Below, in pieces: positions 1-9,467 of a DNA stretch of 64,000 nt (the stretch's first letter is position 1; every line of letters starts with the position of its first letter). This DNA comes from Chryseobacterium gleum (GTDB taxonomy: Bacteria; Bacteroidota; Bacteroidia; Flavobacteriales_D; Crocinitomicaceae). The notes beneath the pieces were generated by a model. The model worked only from the letters and a program-made list of their open reading frames with translations, had not been told where the DNA came from and ran no database searches. The position numbers and the translations under genes were made by a program. Location of the stretch: NCBI GenBank assembly GCA_945897805.1, contig CAMDFX010000002.1:186001-250000 (forward strand), given 5' to 3'.

Positions 1-16
1 ATTGCTACTATTCATA

Positions 17-616
17 TTATTTGATTATTTCAATGGTTGTTTCAAGTCCAATAGACTGATATAAATCTTTAATATTTTTCGTCGACAAAGATATACAACC
101 TAAAGTCCAATCTATCTTTTTTTCGATAATTTCATCATTTCTCTCAGGCACGCCATGAAATCCAACTTCACCTCCAATTGTTGCAGTTGGAGAAATCATA
201 TTATTGGCTTTTCTTTCTTTGAACTTAAGGTAGGAAGATTGATTTGGATAATCAAACCAGATAAAATATGACCAAGATTTATGGGGATACATGGCTTTGA
301 TTTTAAATTTTCCTTCAGGTGTTTTTCCGTCGCCCTCTTGCATTTTATCGCCAACAGGATCAAACCCTAGTACACAAGGATATTTAATTAAAAGTTCATC
401 TTTAAACAAAATTTCAACTACTCTTTCTGCTTTTTTGACAAGAATCTTTAAATCTCTGGGTTGAATTTTTCGGGAAGAAACAATTTCTTTTAACGTTTTG
501 GAAGAGTCTATTCTAATCGATGAATTTTGATCTAGAACTGATTGAAAATCATTCTTCTCTTGCGCGTTGCATGCGCAAAGTACAACTAAATTAAACAGCA
601 ATATAAAGCGCATCAT
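17..616 (-). CDS. L,D-transpeptidase (YkuD family), probable lipoprotein
   Basis: This is a peptidoglycan-type L,D-transpeptidase, an envelope enzyme that forms or exchanges 3-3 cross-links or attaches proteins to peptidoglycan using an active-site cysteine. The sequence shows the family elements GDGKTPEG near residue 97, GFHG near 154 and LGCIS near 175, with Cys176 (track numbering) the likely nucleophile. The track starts at a TTG; ATG codons at 616 and 613 are better starts and place a hydrophobic signal with an LCAC lipobox-like end at the N-terminus. Length of about 200 residues is usual for single-domain members. It follows radA by 4 bp on the same strand, so the two are probably co-transcribed. 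Exact substrate is unknown. Confidence 0.85.
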   Translation of the reverse strand: MMRFILLFNLVVLCACNAQEKNDFQSVLDQNSSIRIDSSKTLKEIVSSRKIQPRDLKILVKKAERVVEILFKDELLIKYPCVLGFDPVGDKMQEGDGKTPEGKFKIKAMYPHKSWSYFIWFDYPNQSSYLKFKERKANNMISPTATIGGEVGFHGVPERNDEIIEKKIDWTLGCISLSTKNIKDLYQSIGLETTIEIIK

Positions 617-626
617 AACCAATTAA

Positions 627-1991
627 TTAACCAAAAAGTGCACGAAGAACCTCATCAATTCTTCCGCATTTTATTAATTCTATTTTGAAGTTTTTCTGAT
701 CAATACCCTTATTGAATTTCGAAATAATAATTTTTTCAAATCCCAACTTTTCAGCTTCATATATCCGTTGATCGATTCTATTTACAGGTCTCACTTCACC
801 AGAAAGTCCAACTTCTGCAGCCAAACAAAAATTCTTTGGTATCGGCAAATCAGCATTGGAAGATAAGACTGCAGCAACAACGGCCAAATCAATTGCTGGA
901 TCATCGACTCTAATTCCACCAGCAATATTCAAAAAAACATCTTTTGCGCCTAATTTGAAGCCGCATCGCTTTTCCATTACTGCCAAAAGCATATTCAATC
1001 TTCTCGCATCAAAGCCCGTTGAGGAGCGCTGCGGAGTTCCATAAGCGGCAGTACTTACCAATGCTTGAACTTCAATTAAAATTGGTCTCAATCCTTCTAA
1101 AGTTGAAGCGATAGAAATGCCACTTAAAGTTGCGTCTGTGTTGGTAATCAATATTTCAGACGGATTTTCAACCTGTCTTAAACCAGTGCCCAACATTTCA
1201 TAAATTCCCAGTTCATTCGTGCTACCGAAACGATTTTTGATTGTTCTTAATAATCTATAAACGTGATTTCTATCTCCTTCGAACTGCAAAACGACGTCCA
1301 CCATGTGTTCCAACACTTTTGGCCCAGCCAATGCGCCTTCTTTTGTGATATGACCAATTAAAAAAACAGGAACATCAGTTTGTTTTGCGTAGCGCAAAAG
1401 TTGTGCTGTACACTCTCTCACTTGAGAAATACTTCCGGGCGAACTTTCAATTTGATTACTGTATAAAGTTTGAATTGAATCAATTACCAAAAGTTTAGGT
1501 TGAATTTCTTCCGCTTGCATAAAAATGTTTTGCAAGTTTGTCTCAGTCAAAATAAAACATTCTTTATTGTCTAAACCGATTCTTTCGGCACGCATTTTAA
1601 TCTGTTGGTCACTTTCTTCACCCGAAACATATAAAACGCGCAGATTTTTTTCCATAACCGCCAATTGCAACATCAAGGTAGACTTGCCAATACCAGGTTC
1701 GCCACCAAAAAGTATCAAAGATCCAGGAACCATTCCATTTCCCAACACTCTATTTAATTCAGAGTCACACAAAGTGATTCTTTCCTGACCTCTATTTTCG
1801 ATGTCTTGAATTGGTTGTGATTTCGCTGTTCGTCCGGTATTAGTTGAAAAAGCAATGACTTGAGAAAGATTTTTCTCCACAATTTCTTCGACAAAAGTAT
1901 TCCATTCAGAGCAAGATGGACACTTGCCTAGCCACTTAGGTGTTTGATAGCCACAGCTTTGACAAAAGAAGGCGGATTTGATTTTAGCCAT
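627..1991 (-). CDS. radA: DNA repair protein RadA
   Basis: RadA (Sms) is a RecA-like ATPase and DnaB-type helicase that promotes branch migration during recombinational repair in the cytoplasm. Visible features are the N-terminal four-cysteine zinc finger (Cys10, 13, 24, 27), Walker A GGEPGIGKST at 96-105, the RadA-specific KNRFG motif at 252-256, and a C-terminal Lon-protease-like domain. The 454-residue length is normal. A perfect Bacteroidota -7 box lies just upstream, and the ATG at 1991 is the natural start. The downstream L,D-transpeptidase gene begins within about 10 bp, suggesting one transcript. Confidence 0.97.
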   Translation of the reverse strand: MAKIKSAFFCQSCGYQTPKWLGKCPSCSEWNTFVEEIVEKNLSQVIAFSTNTGRTAKSQPIQDIENRGQERITLCDSELNRVLGNGMVPGSLILFGGEPGIGKSTLMLQLAVMEKNLRVLYVSGEESDQQIKMRAERIGLDNKECFILTETNLQNIFMQAEEIQPKLLVIDSIQTLYSNQIESSPGSISQVRECTAQLLRYAKQTDVPVFLIGHITKEGALAGPKVLEHMVDVVLQFEGDRNHVYRLLRTIKNRFGSTNELGIYEMLGTGLRQVENPSEILITNTDATLSGISIASTLEGLRPILIEVQALVSTAAYGTPQRSSTGFDARRLNMLLAVMEKRCGFKLGAKDVFLNIAGGIRVDDPAIDLAVVAAVLSSNADLPIPKNFCLAAEVGLSGEVRPVNRIDQRIYEAEKLGFEKIIISKFNKGIDQKNFKIELIKCGRIDEVLRALFG

Positions 1992-1995
1992 GAAG

Positions 1996-2003
1996 CAAAG
2001 TTA
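1996..2003 (-). promoter_or_regulatory. -7 promoter box of radA
   Basis: On the minus strand the bases read TAACTTTG, a perfect match to the Bacteroidota -7 consensus TAnnTTTG, ending a few bases upstream of the radA ATG. No clear TTTG -33 box was found at the expected distance, so the leader would be very short. Confidence 0.5.
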
Positions 2004-2059
2004 AGAGAAAAAGCAGTAATTAATAATCTAATAGCGGTTAAAATTTGAAATCAATTAAT

Positions 2060-2530
2060 TTAAGAACAATTGTTCAAAGCGATTGGATTTTCTGTTTGTT
2101 TGCCTTGCCATTGCATTTCCCATCTTTTGTATACATATGGAGAAAGTAATCTTTGCTCATTGTTTTGAAAAATAACTACATTGTCTTTTCCTGCGAAGTA
2201 CCAAGAAATTTCGTAAACTTTCATTTTGAGACCCAATTTTGTGTTTTCAAGTCCAGAAACGGTTGAAAAATCAAATTTCAATTCTTGAAGTGCAAGTTTG
2301 TTAATTGTGATACTCTTTCCCTTGAAACCAAGTAATTGAATCAAAATCACGTAGTTTCGATTGAGAATTTTGATGCTATTTGTAGCAACAGATTGGGTGT
2401 GGCTTTTTACCTCTTTGTGGTATTTGTTTTTGCATTGTAAGTCGCAAAAAACCTTGTCTGAGCGACCGTATAGTTGTTTGTTGCATACACAGCATTTTCT
2501 GGTGTAGGTGATGTTTGATGATTTTTGCAT
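2060..2530 (-). CDS. Small zinc-ribbon protein of unknown function
   Basis: I do not recognise a characterised family. The 156-residue protein starts with a probable treble-clef or zinc-ribbon module: CCVC at 13-16 and CDLQC at 29-33, followed by a basic KNKYHKE stretch. The remainder is a mixed alpha/beta region without recognisable motifs, rich in Lys and Asn. Similar short proteins with an N-terminal cysteine cluster occur widely in Bacteroidota as conserved hypotheticals, and nucleic-acid or metal binding is only a guess. It stands alone on the minus strand, about 70 bp upstream of radA, and its ATG at 2530 is the only good start. Confidence 0.7.
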   Translation of the reverse strand: MQKSSNITYTRKCCVCNKQLYGRSDKVFCDLQCKNKYHKEVKSHTQSVATNSIKILNRNYVILIQLLGFKGKSITINKLALQELKFDFSTVSGLENTKLGLKMKVYEISWYFAGKDNVVIFQNNEQRLLSPYVYKRWEMQWQGKQTENPIALNNCS

Positions 2531-2744
2531 TATTGTAAAAGATAAAATGGTTTGTTATACTAAGTTAAGTAAAAAATTTATTGGAATCCAAATTTTTTTG
2601 AACAAATAAGCGATTTTAGCGGTTATAATCACTTACAGGCCCTAAAACGCTAAGAAAAAAAAAATGCAAAAATCTTTATCAAATCCAAAAAAAGATTATT
2701 CGTAATTTCGCCCAACCAAAAGAACAATTTAAAATTAATCCACA

Positions 2745-4040
2745 ATGGCAATCAAAAGAACAAACTCGGAATCACTTTTTTCAAAAGCAAAAAACTATTT
2801 TCCAGGTGGTGTTAATTCTCCCGTAAGAGCCTTCAAATCCGTGGACGGTTCGCCATTATTTATCAAAAAAGGCGATGGGTGCTTGATTTGGGATGAAGAC
2901 GACAATCAATTTATAGATTTTTGTTGCAGCTGGGGCCCCTTGATTTTGGGACATAATCATCCTAATGTGTACAATAAAGTCGTGGAAACACTTCAAAATG
3001 GCTCTAGCTTTGGCGCACCAACAAAATTGGAAAATGAATTGGCTGAATTAATTCTCAATAGAAATCCTTTTATAGATAAAATCAGATTTGTTAGCTCTGG
3101 AACTGAAGCTGTAATGTCGGCTCTTCGTCTAGCACGCGGCTATACAGGAAAAGACAAGGTTATCAAATTTGATGGCTGTTACCACGGGCACTCAGATTCA
3201 CTTTTAGTGAATGCAGGAAGTGGACTTGTTACTTTAGGCGAATCTTCAAGTGCGGGTGTTCCAGCAAGTTTTGCGCATGAAACTTTGGTTTTACCACTGA
3301 ATGATATCGCAGCATTGAAATCCTGCATTGAAACTTACAAAGATCAAATTGCATGTGCTATAATTGAACCAATTCCAGCAAATAATGGCTTGTTGCTTCA
3401 AGAGAAAACGTTTTTATTGGCCTTGAGAGAAATTTGTACGGAAAACAATATTTTGCTATTCTTTGATGAAGTAATTTCTGGTTTCAGAGTTGCTTTTGCT
3501 GGTGCTGCTGAATATTATGGAATTGAGCCAGATCTAGTTACCTATGGTAAAATATTAGGAGGTGGTTTGCCTGTTGGTGCTTATGGTGCGAAAAAAGAAA
3601 TCATGGCGTGTGTGTCTCCAGATGGAAATGTTTACCAAGCAGGAACATTGTCTGGAAATCCGGTGGCAATGGCGGCTGGAATTGCACAATTAACTGAATG
3701 TGCCAAACCAGGTTTTTATGAAGATCAAGCGCGAAGAACAATTGACTTTATAACTCCAATAAATACGCATGCAAAAAATAAAGGTTATGACTTTGAAATA
3801 GTGAGTATTGGATCTATTTTCTGGTTAAATTTCGCAGGAAACAAAACCATTCGCAAAGCAGCTGAAATAAATCCTGACATGACAGGGTTTAGACACCTGC
3901 ACAATGCCTTACTAGAAAGGGGTATATATTTAGGACCAAGCGGTTATGAAGTTGGATTTGTTTCTCTGGCTCATACACCAGAAATTCTTCATAAAGCATC
4001 TGAAATCATGTGTGATGCGCTGGATGAAATTTATAGTTAA
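2745..4040 (+). CDS. hemL: Glutamate-1-semialdehyde 2,1-aminomutase
   Basis: HemL converts glutamate-1-semialdehyde to 5-aminolevulinate, the first committed tetrapyrrole precursor in the C5 pathway, using pyridoxal phosphate. The sequence shows the N-terminal GGVNSPVR signature, SSGTEA near 118 for phosphate binding, DEVISGFR near 241, and TYGKILGGGLP with Lys269 as the Schiff-base lysine. The 431-residue length is typical. It is transcribed alone from an intergenic region that contains TAATTTCG, one base off the -7 consensus, about 40 bp before the ATG. Another heme gene, hemD, lies 16 kb away and is not linked to it. Confidence 0.97.
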   Translation: MAIKRTNSESLFSKAKNYFPGGVNSPVRAFKSVDGSPLFIKKGDGCLIWDEDDNQFIDFCCSWGPLILGHNHPNVYNKVVETLQNGSSFGAPTKLENELAELILNRNPFIDKIRFVSSGTEAVMSALRLARGYTGKDKVIKFDGCYHGHSDSLLVNAGSGLVTLGESSSAGVPASFAHETLVLPLNDIAALKSCIETYKDQIACAIIEPIPANNGLLLQEKTFLLALREICTENNILLFFDEVISGFRVAFAGAAEYYGIEPDLVTYGKILGGGLPVGAYGAKKEIMACVSPDGNVYQAGTLSGNPVAMAAGIAQLTECAKPGFYEDQARRTIDFITPINTHAKNKGYDFEIVSIGSIFWLNFAGNKTIRKAAEINPDMTGFRHLHNALLERGIYLGPSGYEVGFVSLAHTPEILHKASEIMCDALDEIYS

Positions 4041-4219
4041 TCAGTCTAAGCAAAATTTCTTTGCATTTCTACTAATGTGTAGCTTTTGAATAAATAAATC
4101 ATTCAACCATTTGAAATAGAATTATTTATATTAAAACAACTAATCAATATCTTGTGATTTATCTTGCCAAAATTTCACAATTACTAGATGTTTTTTCGTT
4201 CAAAGCAATTAAAAGGTCG

Positions 4220-4227
4220 TAAATTTG
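4220..4227 (+). promoter_or_regulatory. -7 promoter box of the first desaturase
   Basis: TAAATTTG matches TAnnTTTG perfectly and lies about 50 bp before the desaturase ATG. A TTTCG about 21 bp upstream is one base from the TTTG -33 element, making this a reasonable promoter. Confidence 0.5.
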
Positions 4228-4279
4228 TAGCGGTTGATATTCATGTATCACAGCATTTTTAGATACCAAACCAGAAAAA

Positions 4280-5362
4280 ATGGAATATATAAAATTCACA
4301 AAAAGAGATGCGTTTTCCAAGGAACTTGCTCAAAAAGTAAACGATTATTTAAAATCAAATAATCTCAAAAAATTTGGAAGTTGGAAAATTCTCCTGAAAG
4401 TGCCTTTGATGTTTTCAATTTACCTGACACCATATTTTTTAATGGTTTTTGGTATAATTGAAAGTAAATGGATCATGCTTTTAATGGCGCTAACGATGGG
4501 TGTCGGAATGTCAGGAATTGGACTTTCAATCATGCACGACGCTAATCATGGTTCATTTTCTAAAATTCCTTGGCTTAATAAACTGATGAGTTATTCTATG
4601 GAATTTTTAGGTGGAAATGGCTTAAATTGGAGAATTCAACACAATGTGTTGCATCATAGTTTCACCAATGTGCATGATTTGGACGAAGACATTAGACCTG
4701 TTGGATTATTGAGATTTTCTCCCAATGAACCAAAAAAGAAAATTCACAAATTTCAAGTTTATTACGCCTGGTTTTTCTACGGTTTGATGACGCTTTCTTG
4801 GATGACAAACAAAGATTTTGCTCAGTTGATACGATATAAAAAGAAAGATTTATTGGCTGCTCAAAATGTTACGTACAGCAAAGCAATGTCGTTTTTAATT
4901 ATTTCTAAACTGCTTTATTACGTTGTAATTGCATTAATTCCTTTGCTCATAATGGATATAACATGGTGGCAATGGCTCATCGGATTTTTCTGTATGCATT
5001 TTGTGAGTGGTTCAATTCTTGCGTTCATTTTTCAACCTGCACATGTAGTTCCTGAAACAAGCTTTGTGACGGTAGAAAACCACCAAGAAGAAAATCCGGA
5101 TGAAAGTTGGGCAATTCACCAAATGAAAACAACAGCGAACTTTGAAAATTGGAATCCAATCCTAACTTGGTATGTTGGTGGCTTAAATTACCAAATTGAA
5201 CATCATTTATTTCCAGATATTTCTCATGTTCACTATCCCAAAATTTCAAAAATTGTGAAAGCAATCGCAGAAAAACACGGCGTTCCCTACCATTATCACA
5301 AAACATGGGGCGGCGCAATATTCTCTCACTTAAGATTATTAAATAGATTAGGAAGGGCTTAA
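4280..5362 (+). CDS. Membrane fatty acid desaturase (acyl-CoA/acyl-lipid type)
   Basis: This is an integral-membrane di-iron desaturase that inserts a double bond into fatty acyl chains. All three histidine boxes are present: HDANHG at 86, HNVLHH at 121 and QIEHHLFPD at 305, the last with the Gln form seen in front-end desaturases of the linoleoyl-CoA (delta-6-like) family. Several hydrophobic spans flank the boxes. No cytochrome b5 domain is fused, so an external electron donor is needed. Length of 360 residues is normal. A paralogue of the same type lies at about 50-51 kb on the other strand. Regiospecificity cannot be read from sequence. Confidence 0.9.
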   Translation: MEYIKFTKRDAFSKELAQKVNDYLKSNNLKKFGSWKILLKVPLMFSIYLTPYFLMVFGIIESKWIMLLMALTMGVGMSGIGLSIMHDANHGSFSKIPWLNKLMSYSMEFLGGNGLNWRIQHNVLHHSFTNVHDLDEDIRPVGLLRFSPNEPKKKIHKFQVYYAWFFYGLMTLSWMTNKDFAQLIRYKKKDLLAAQNVTYSKAMSFLIISKLLYYVVIALIPLLIMDITWWQWLIGFFCMHFVSGSILAFIFQPAHVVPETSFVTVENHQEENPDESWAIHQMKTTANFENWNPILTWYVGGLNYQIEHHLFPDISHVHYPKISKIVKAIAEKHGVPYHYHKTWGGAIFSHLRLLNRLGRA

Positions 5363-5386
5363 GAATTTTATCCTAATTACACGCAT

Positions 5387-5424
5387 AAAAAAACGGCGAT
5401 TGAATATTCAATCGCCGTTTTTTT
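5387..5424. terminator. Bidirectional terminator, perfect 38-bp palindrome
   Basis: A perfect inverted repeat with core ACGGCGATTGAAT and its complement, flanked by seven A on the left and seven T on the right. It sits between the converging desaturase and outer-membrane protein genes and can act as an intrinsic terminator in both directions. Confidence 0.9.
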
Positions 5425-5442
5425 GCATATATTTTTTCTAGT

Positions 5443-6306
5443 TTACCAAACCGGACAATCATCACAATTGTTGGTGGGTTTCAAATAAACGAAAAATCCA
5501 GCAACAATATGCCCCATTGCAAAACCAAACTTTTGAGTGGCGTATGCGGTTAAATCATTTGGCCTTGTGCGCACCCTCACTTGATGCATAAATCCAGTAT
5601 TTCCTTCAGCTTGGAGAAAAACGTGATTGAAAAATTCAAATCTCAAACCCGCATGCGCCGAAACTGAATAGCCAGACATTGAAATCGTTACCATGTCTTT
5701 TTGCTGTCCAAAATTAAAATCATTGAAAGATAAAATGCCACCCGCTCCTAATCCAAAATTCGTGCTAATTGCAAATTTTCTGTTTTTTGTTCGATAAAAC
5801 ATATCAGAGCGAGTTAAATCAAAATGTAAATAATTTAACCCATTTGAATTTTCGTAATGAAAATTATCTCTATCTGTAGTCACAGGTTCGTTATTGTAAG
5901 TTCCTGACCAAACAGTATCAACTCCCGGATTTATTTCCCCATCCAACAAAACTTTGTTCCCATCATCAAAAATGTATTTCATATGGTCATAACCAAAAGA
6001 CAGTGCATAATGATTTTTAAAATAATAGCCAATCCTTGCATTAAATTGAGGAACAGTAATGTTGCCTAAGTCAAGATACTCTTTAATTTTGTGGCTTTGA
6101 TTGTCATGTGCAGTTGCATTTTTCAAAGTGAAATCGTATCCACTGCCAACCAATCTTAAATTACTTTTGGTATAAGCCGAACGGTTATAGCCCCAATAAC
6201 CATATAAAGTTCCTTTTCCATAAGATACTTTATTGATTTTTTTCTTTGTTTGTGCTTGTAAATTCAAGGACAAACAAACCATAATTAACAAACTAATTTG
6301 CTTCAT
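5443..6306 (-). CDS. Probable outer-membrane beta-barrel protein
   Basis: The 287-residue protein begins with a clear signal peptide (MKQISLLIMVCLSLNLQAQ) and continues with alternating aromatic and polar stretches such as GTLYGYWGYNRSAY and FNARIGYYFKNHYALSFGY, the pattern of short outer-membrane beta-strands. The C-terminal end carries CDDCPVW, an unusual cysteine pair. No enzymatic motif is visible, and I infer a small barrel of unknown role. The gene follows the pseudouridine synthase by 16 bp on the same strand and is probably read from its promoter. Confidence 0.7.
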   Translation of the reverse strand: MKQISLLIMVCLSLNLQAQTKKKINKVSYGKGTLYGYWGYNRSAYTKSNLRLVGSGYDFTLKNATAHDNQSHKIKEYLDLGNITVPQFNARIGYYFKNHYALSFGYDHMKYIFDDGNKVLLDGEINPGVDTVWSGTYNNEPVTTDRDNFHYENSNGLNYLHFDLTRSDMFYRTKNRKFAISTNFGLGAGGILSFNDFNFGQQKDMVTISMSGYSVSAHAGLRFEFFNHVFLQAEGNTGFMHQVRVRTRPNDLTAYATQKFGFAMGHIVAGFFVYLKPTNNCDDCPVW

Positions 6307-6322
6307 TCTTCTTATTTTTAAA

Positions 6323-7285
6323 TCAACTCATTTTCAAAAATGACACTTCCTTTTCTGTCAAATGTCTATAAAAACCTCTTGGTAAGTCTTTTTTAGTTAG
6401 ACTAGCAAATTTAACTCTATCTAGTTTCACAACATCATACCCCAAAGATTCAAAAATTCTTCTTACAACGCGGTTTTTTCCTGAATGTAATTCAACGCCA
6501 ATTTCACGAGAACCCCCATTTTCAATAAATTCAACATGGTCACATTTAATGATTCCATCTTCTAGCGTGATTCCGGATTTCATTAGTTCAACGTCCTCTA
6601 AAGTTACTGCTTTATTGGCTTCAACGTGGTAAATTTTAGAAGCTTTATATTTGGGATGTGTCAATTTTTTGGCTAAATCTCCATCATTGGTGAACAATAA
6701 AAGTCCTGTGGTTTCTCTATCCAATCTTCCAACAGGATAAATTCTTTCTTTACACGCTTTTTTTACCAAAGACATGACTGTTTTTCTTCCCAAAGGATCA
6801 TCCATGGTGGTGATAAAATCTTTTGGTTTATTCAACAAAACGTATCTTTTAGTTTCAGCATTGATTGTTTGGCCGTCATATTTGACAACATCTCCAGGTT
6901 TAATTTTATATCCTAATTCCAGAATAATTTGATCATTTACACTAACCACTCCAGTTTGAATCAGCACGTCTGCTTCTCTTCTGGAAGCAACTCCCGCGTT
7001 TGATAAAAACTTATTTAATCGAATGGCGTCTTCATTGAAAGAAGGCATTGGATCGCCCACCTTTTCTTTGTCTTTGAACGGAACATATTTTTTGCCTTTT
7101 CCTGCAAATCCTTTTTTAGCGTCCACTTGTTTCTTCTGAAAACTTGACATGGTAGGCGTTTTGGATTTAAATTTTGATCTGGCGGATTCTTTAGGTTTAG
7201 AAGTAGAATCTTGTTCTTTTGAACTTTCTTTTTTCTTGGTTTCTTGTCGGCCTCTGCCTTTTTCATTTGTGTTCATCACGAGCAT
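6323..7285 (-). CDS. Pseudouridine synthase, RsuA/RluB family, with basic N-terminal extension
   Basis: The enzyme isomerises a uridine to pseudouridine in rRNA, most likely 23S rRNA (RluB-like). An S4 RNA-binding domain starts at IRLNKFLSNAG (about 91 in the track protein), followed by the catalytic GRLDRETTGLLLF segment with Asp192. Before the S4 domain is an 85-residue, low-complexity Lys/Ser/Glu-rich tail, common in Bacteroidota homologues and likely to contact RNA. The track start is a GTG that lies inside a perfect -7 box, so it cannot be used; ATG at 7285 or 7276 is more credible. The beta-barrel gene lies just downstream. Confidence 0.9.
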   Translation of the reverse strand: MLVMNTNEKGRGRQETKKKESSKEQDSTSKPKESARSKFKSKTPTMSSFQKKQVDAKKGFAGKGKKYVPFKDKEKVGDPMPSFNEDAIRLNKFLSNAGVASRREADVLIQTGVVSVNDQIILELGYKIKPGDVVKYDGQTINAETKRYVLLNKPKDFITTMDDPLGRKTVMSLVKKACKERIYPVGRLDRETTGLLLFTNDGDLAKKLTHPKYKASKIYHVEANKAVTLEDVELMKSGITLEDGIIKCDHVEFIENGGSREIGVELHSGKNRVVRRIFESLGYDVVKLDRVKFASLTKKDLPRGFYRHLTEKEVSFLKMS

Positions 7286-7293
7286 ATTTTCCA

Positions 7294-7301
7294 CAAAGGT
7301 A
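7294..7301 (-). promoter_or_regulatory. -7 promoter box of the pseudouridine synthase
   Basis: On the minus strand the bases read TACCTTTG, a perfect TAnnTTTG match. It overlaps the GTG proposed by the ORF track and so argues for an ATG start 9-18 bp further downstream, with a very short leader. Confidence 0.5.
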
Positions 7302-7398
7302 AGAAAATATGTTATTGGTCTTATTTTTTCAAATACATCACAAAATGATATTAATCAGGCAATCAAAAACAGATTTGACTGCCTGAATTTTAAACTAA

Positions 7399-8058
7399 TT
7401 ATTTAATATTTTTCTTCTTTTCGATTTCTTTAACTTTTTGAGCTTGCGTCGAAATTTCCGATTTTTTGTTAGCTTGATTTGTCATATTTTCTCCAATCTT
7501 TTTTTCTGCCTCACTGATTTTCTTTCGATAATCATCGATTGAATTCAGTAAATTCTCTTTATCCTTTTCCAAGTCTTTTTGGTCTTTTTCAAAACTTTCT
7601 AGCTTTTTAGTTTCCGCTTTCAAATCCTCTTCTACACATTCCTTGGCGGTTTCCACTGCGAATTTCTTTATAATTGCACGCATTTCATTGAATTGCGCAC
7701 TGTGCTGATTACTTGTCATAAAAGCGCCCCCTAAATCAATTGCAAATGCAACTTTGATAACATCGCCAGAAGTAATGATTTTAGCGTAGGCATCAAAAGG
7801 TTTATCCCCCATTTCTTTCAATTTTGCCTGAATAGTTGTATATTCACCTTTAGATGAATTGTATTTCCCGTCCCAATCTTTTAACTCACTTTTAAGCGCT
7901 TTTTCAATCACATCCAAACTTCCATATGGAATATTGACAACGATACTGTTTTTTGAACCAACACTAAAACTGGTGTTTTCCTCTGAGACCGATACGTTAT
8001 TTTGTGCAAACAATGTAAAACCTACCAATGTGAATAAACTCGTAAATAAATGTTTCAT
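7399..8058 (-). CDS. Secreted protein with C-terminal coiled coil, unknown function
   Basis: I do not recognise the family. The track protein begins at a codon upstream of a better start, ATG at 8058, which opens directly into a signal peptide (MKHLFTSLFTLVGFTLFAQ). The middle, about 100 residues, is a mixed region with SLDVIEKALKSELKDWDGKY. The last 100 residues are highly charged with heptad-like spacing (EKDQKDLEKDKENLL), predicting a long coiled coil. It is probably periplasmic or anchored outside the inner membrane. The gene is isolated, between the pseudouridine synthase and divergent holB. Confidence 0.65.
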   Translation of the reverse strand: MKHLFTSLFTLVGFTLFAQNNVSVSEENTSFSVGSKNSIVVNIPYGSLDVIEKALKSELKDWDGKYNSSKGEYTTIQAKLKEMGDKPFDAYAKIITSGDVIKVAFAIDLGGAFMTSNQHSAQFNEMRAIIKKFAVETAKECVEEDLKAETKKLESFEKDQKDLEKDKENLLNSIDDYRKKISEAEKKIGENMTNQANKKSEISTQAQKVKEIEKKKNIK

Positions 8059-8283
8059 AATTAATTTGTTATAGAAATAATAATTCAATCAAATATACTT
8101 GTTTTCATCTAATATATTCAATATTTTTACAATCCTGCCTAAATCTATGCGAAGCAAAAATAAAGTTAGACAAAAATATTTCACCAAACACTAAATTATT
8201 CGATTTTTACTCAAATTGCTATTTTTTCAACTTCCAAAGGTTTTTGGCTTGCAATGAGTGACAAATAATAATTAATTTAGCAC

Positions 8284-9402
8284 ATGCAATTCAAAGATGT
8301 TGTTGGTCAAGACGAATTAAAAGCACACTTAATTCAAGAGGTAAATCAAGGAAAGATTAGCCATGCGCAAATGTTTCTTGGCAATGCCGGATTTGGTGGA
8401 CTACCATTGGCAATGGCTTTTGTTCAATATTTATTTTGTGAAAATAAACAACCCAAGGACAGTTGTGGTGAATGTAATTCTTGCAGAAAAGTGCGTGATA
8501 TGCAACATCCCGATTTACACTTTTCATTTCCTGTAGTACAAGCTATCCATAAAAAAAGTGACTTTTTCCTTCCCAGTTGGAGGGAACAATTTGCGGCACA
8601 ACCTTATTTTAATTTGAATCAATGGTCACTTCGAATTGACCAAAAAGGAAGAACTCCAATTATAGCTACTGAAGAAAGTCAAGAAATCATCAAAAAATTG
8701 AGTTATAAATCTTTTGAAGGCGGACATAAAGTGATGTTAATTTGGATGGCTGAAGAAATGAATATGCAGTGCACCAATAAATTACTAAAAATATTAGAAG
8801 AGCCGCCTGCAAAAACCTTGTTCCTCTTAATCGCCGATTCTCAAGAAAAGCTTTTGCAAACCATTCTTTCAAGAACACAATTACTAAAAATTCCAAGAAT
8901 TCAATTAGAGGATTTATCTAAACACTTGCAAACTAACTTCGAACAAGATTCTTCAACAGCAACAAGTATTGCAGCACAAACCGAAGGAAATTTGATTGAG
9001 TCCATTGAAATGCTCAATTCCAATTTAGAAAAGAATATCAATCGAGATTTGTTCATTCAATTGATGCGCGTTTGCTATAAAAAAGATGTCAATCCAATGC
9101 TTGATTGGGCTGAAGAAATCAGTGCCATTGGAAAAGAGAGACAGAAAACTTTTTTGAAATATGCTTTACACATGTTTAGACAAAGTTTATTGAGAAACTA
9201 CACTGACAATCAGCTTACTAAAACATCCATTGAAGAGGAATCTTTTTTAAAAAATTTCTCCAAATTTATTACAGGAAACAACATCCATGGTTTTATGGAA
9301 AACTTCAATGATGCAATTTATCACATTGATCGAAATGCAAATCCTAAAATTTTATTTACAGAATTGTGCTTCAAAGTGATGCGTTTTATTCATTTTGCTT
9401 AA
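8284..9402 (+). CDS. holB: DNA polymerase III delta' subunit
   Basis: The delta' subunit is part of the clamp-loader complex that places the beta sliding clamp on DNA. The N-terminal AAA+ region includes VGQDELKAHL and the zinc-binding cysteine set CGECNSCRKVRDMQHPD near residues 60-75. LLKILEEPPAKTLFLL is the conserved sensor-region segment of delta' and gamma/tau proteins. The Walker A site is degenerate (GNAGFGGLP), as expected for the non-hydrolysing delta' subunit. The C-terminal helical part is less conserved. Length of 372 residues fits. A TAATTTAG near-consensus -7 box precedes the ATG. Confidence 0.92.
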   Translation: MQFKDVVGQDELKAHLIQEVNQGKISHAQMFLGNAGFGGLPLAMAFVQYLFCENKQPKDSCGECNSCRKVRDMQHPDLHFSFPVVQAIHKKSDFFLPSWREQFAAQPYFNLNQWSLRIDQKGRTPIIATEESQEIIKKLSYKSFEGGHKVMLIWMAEEMNMQCTNKLLKILEEPPAKTLFLLIADSQEKLLQTILSRTQLLKIPRIQLEDLSKHLQTNFEQDSSTATSIAAQTEGNLIESIEMLNSNLEKNINRDLFIQLMRVCYKKDVNPMLDWAEEISAIGKERQKTFLKYALHMFRQSLLRNYTDNQLTKTSIEEESFLKNFSKFITGNNIHGFMENFNDAIYHIDRNANPKILFTELCFKVMRFIHFA

Positions 9403-9414
9403 TTCTTCTAACAA

Positions 9415-9445
9415 AAAAGGACCGAAGCAAAACTCCAATCCTTTT
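9415..9445. terminator. Weak hairpin between convergent holB and pgk
   Basis: AAAAGGA and TCCTTTT can pair across a 17-base loop between the two converging genes. The short stem makes it a weak terminator candidate for either direction. Confidence 0.35.
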
Positions 9446-9467
9446 GAGAATCTCTTCTAAATTTCAA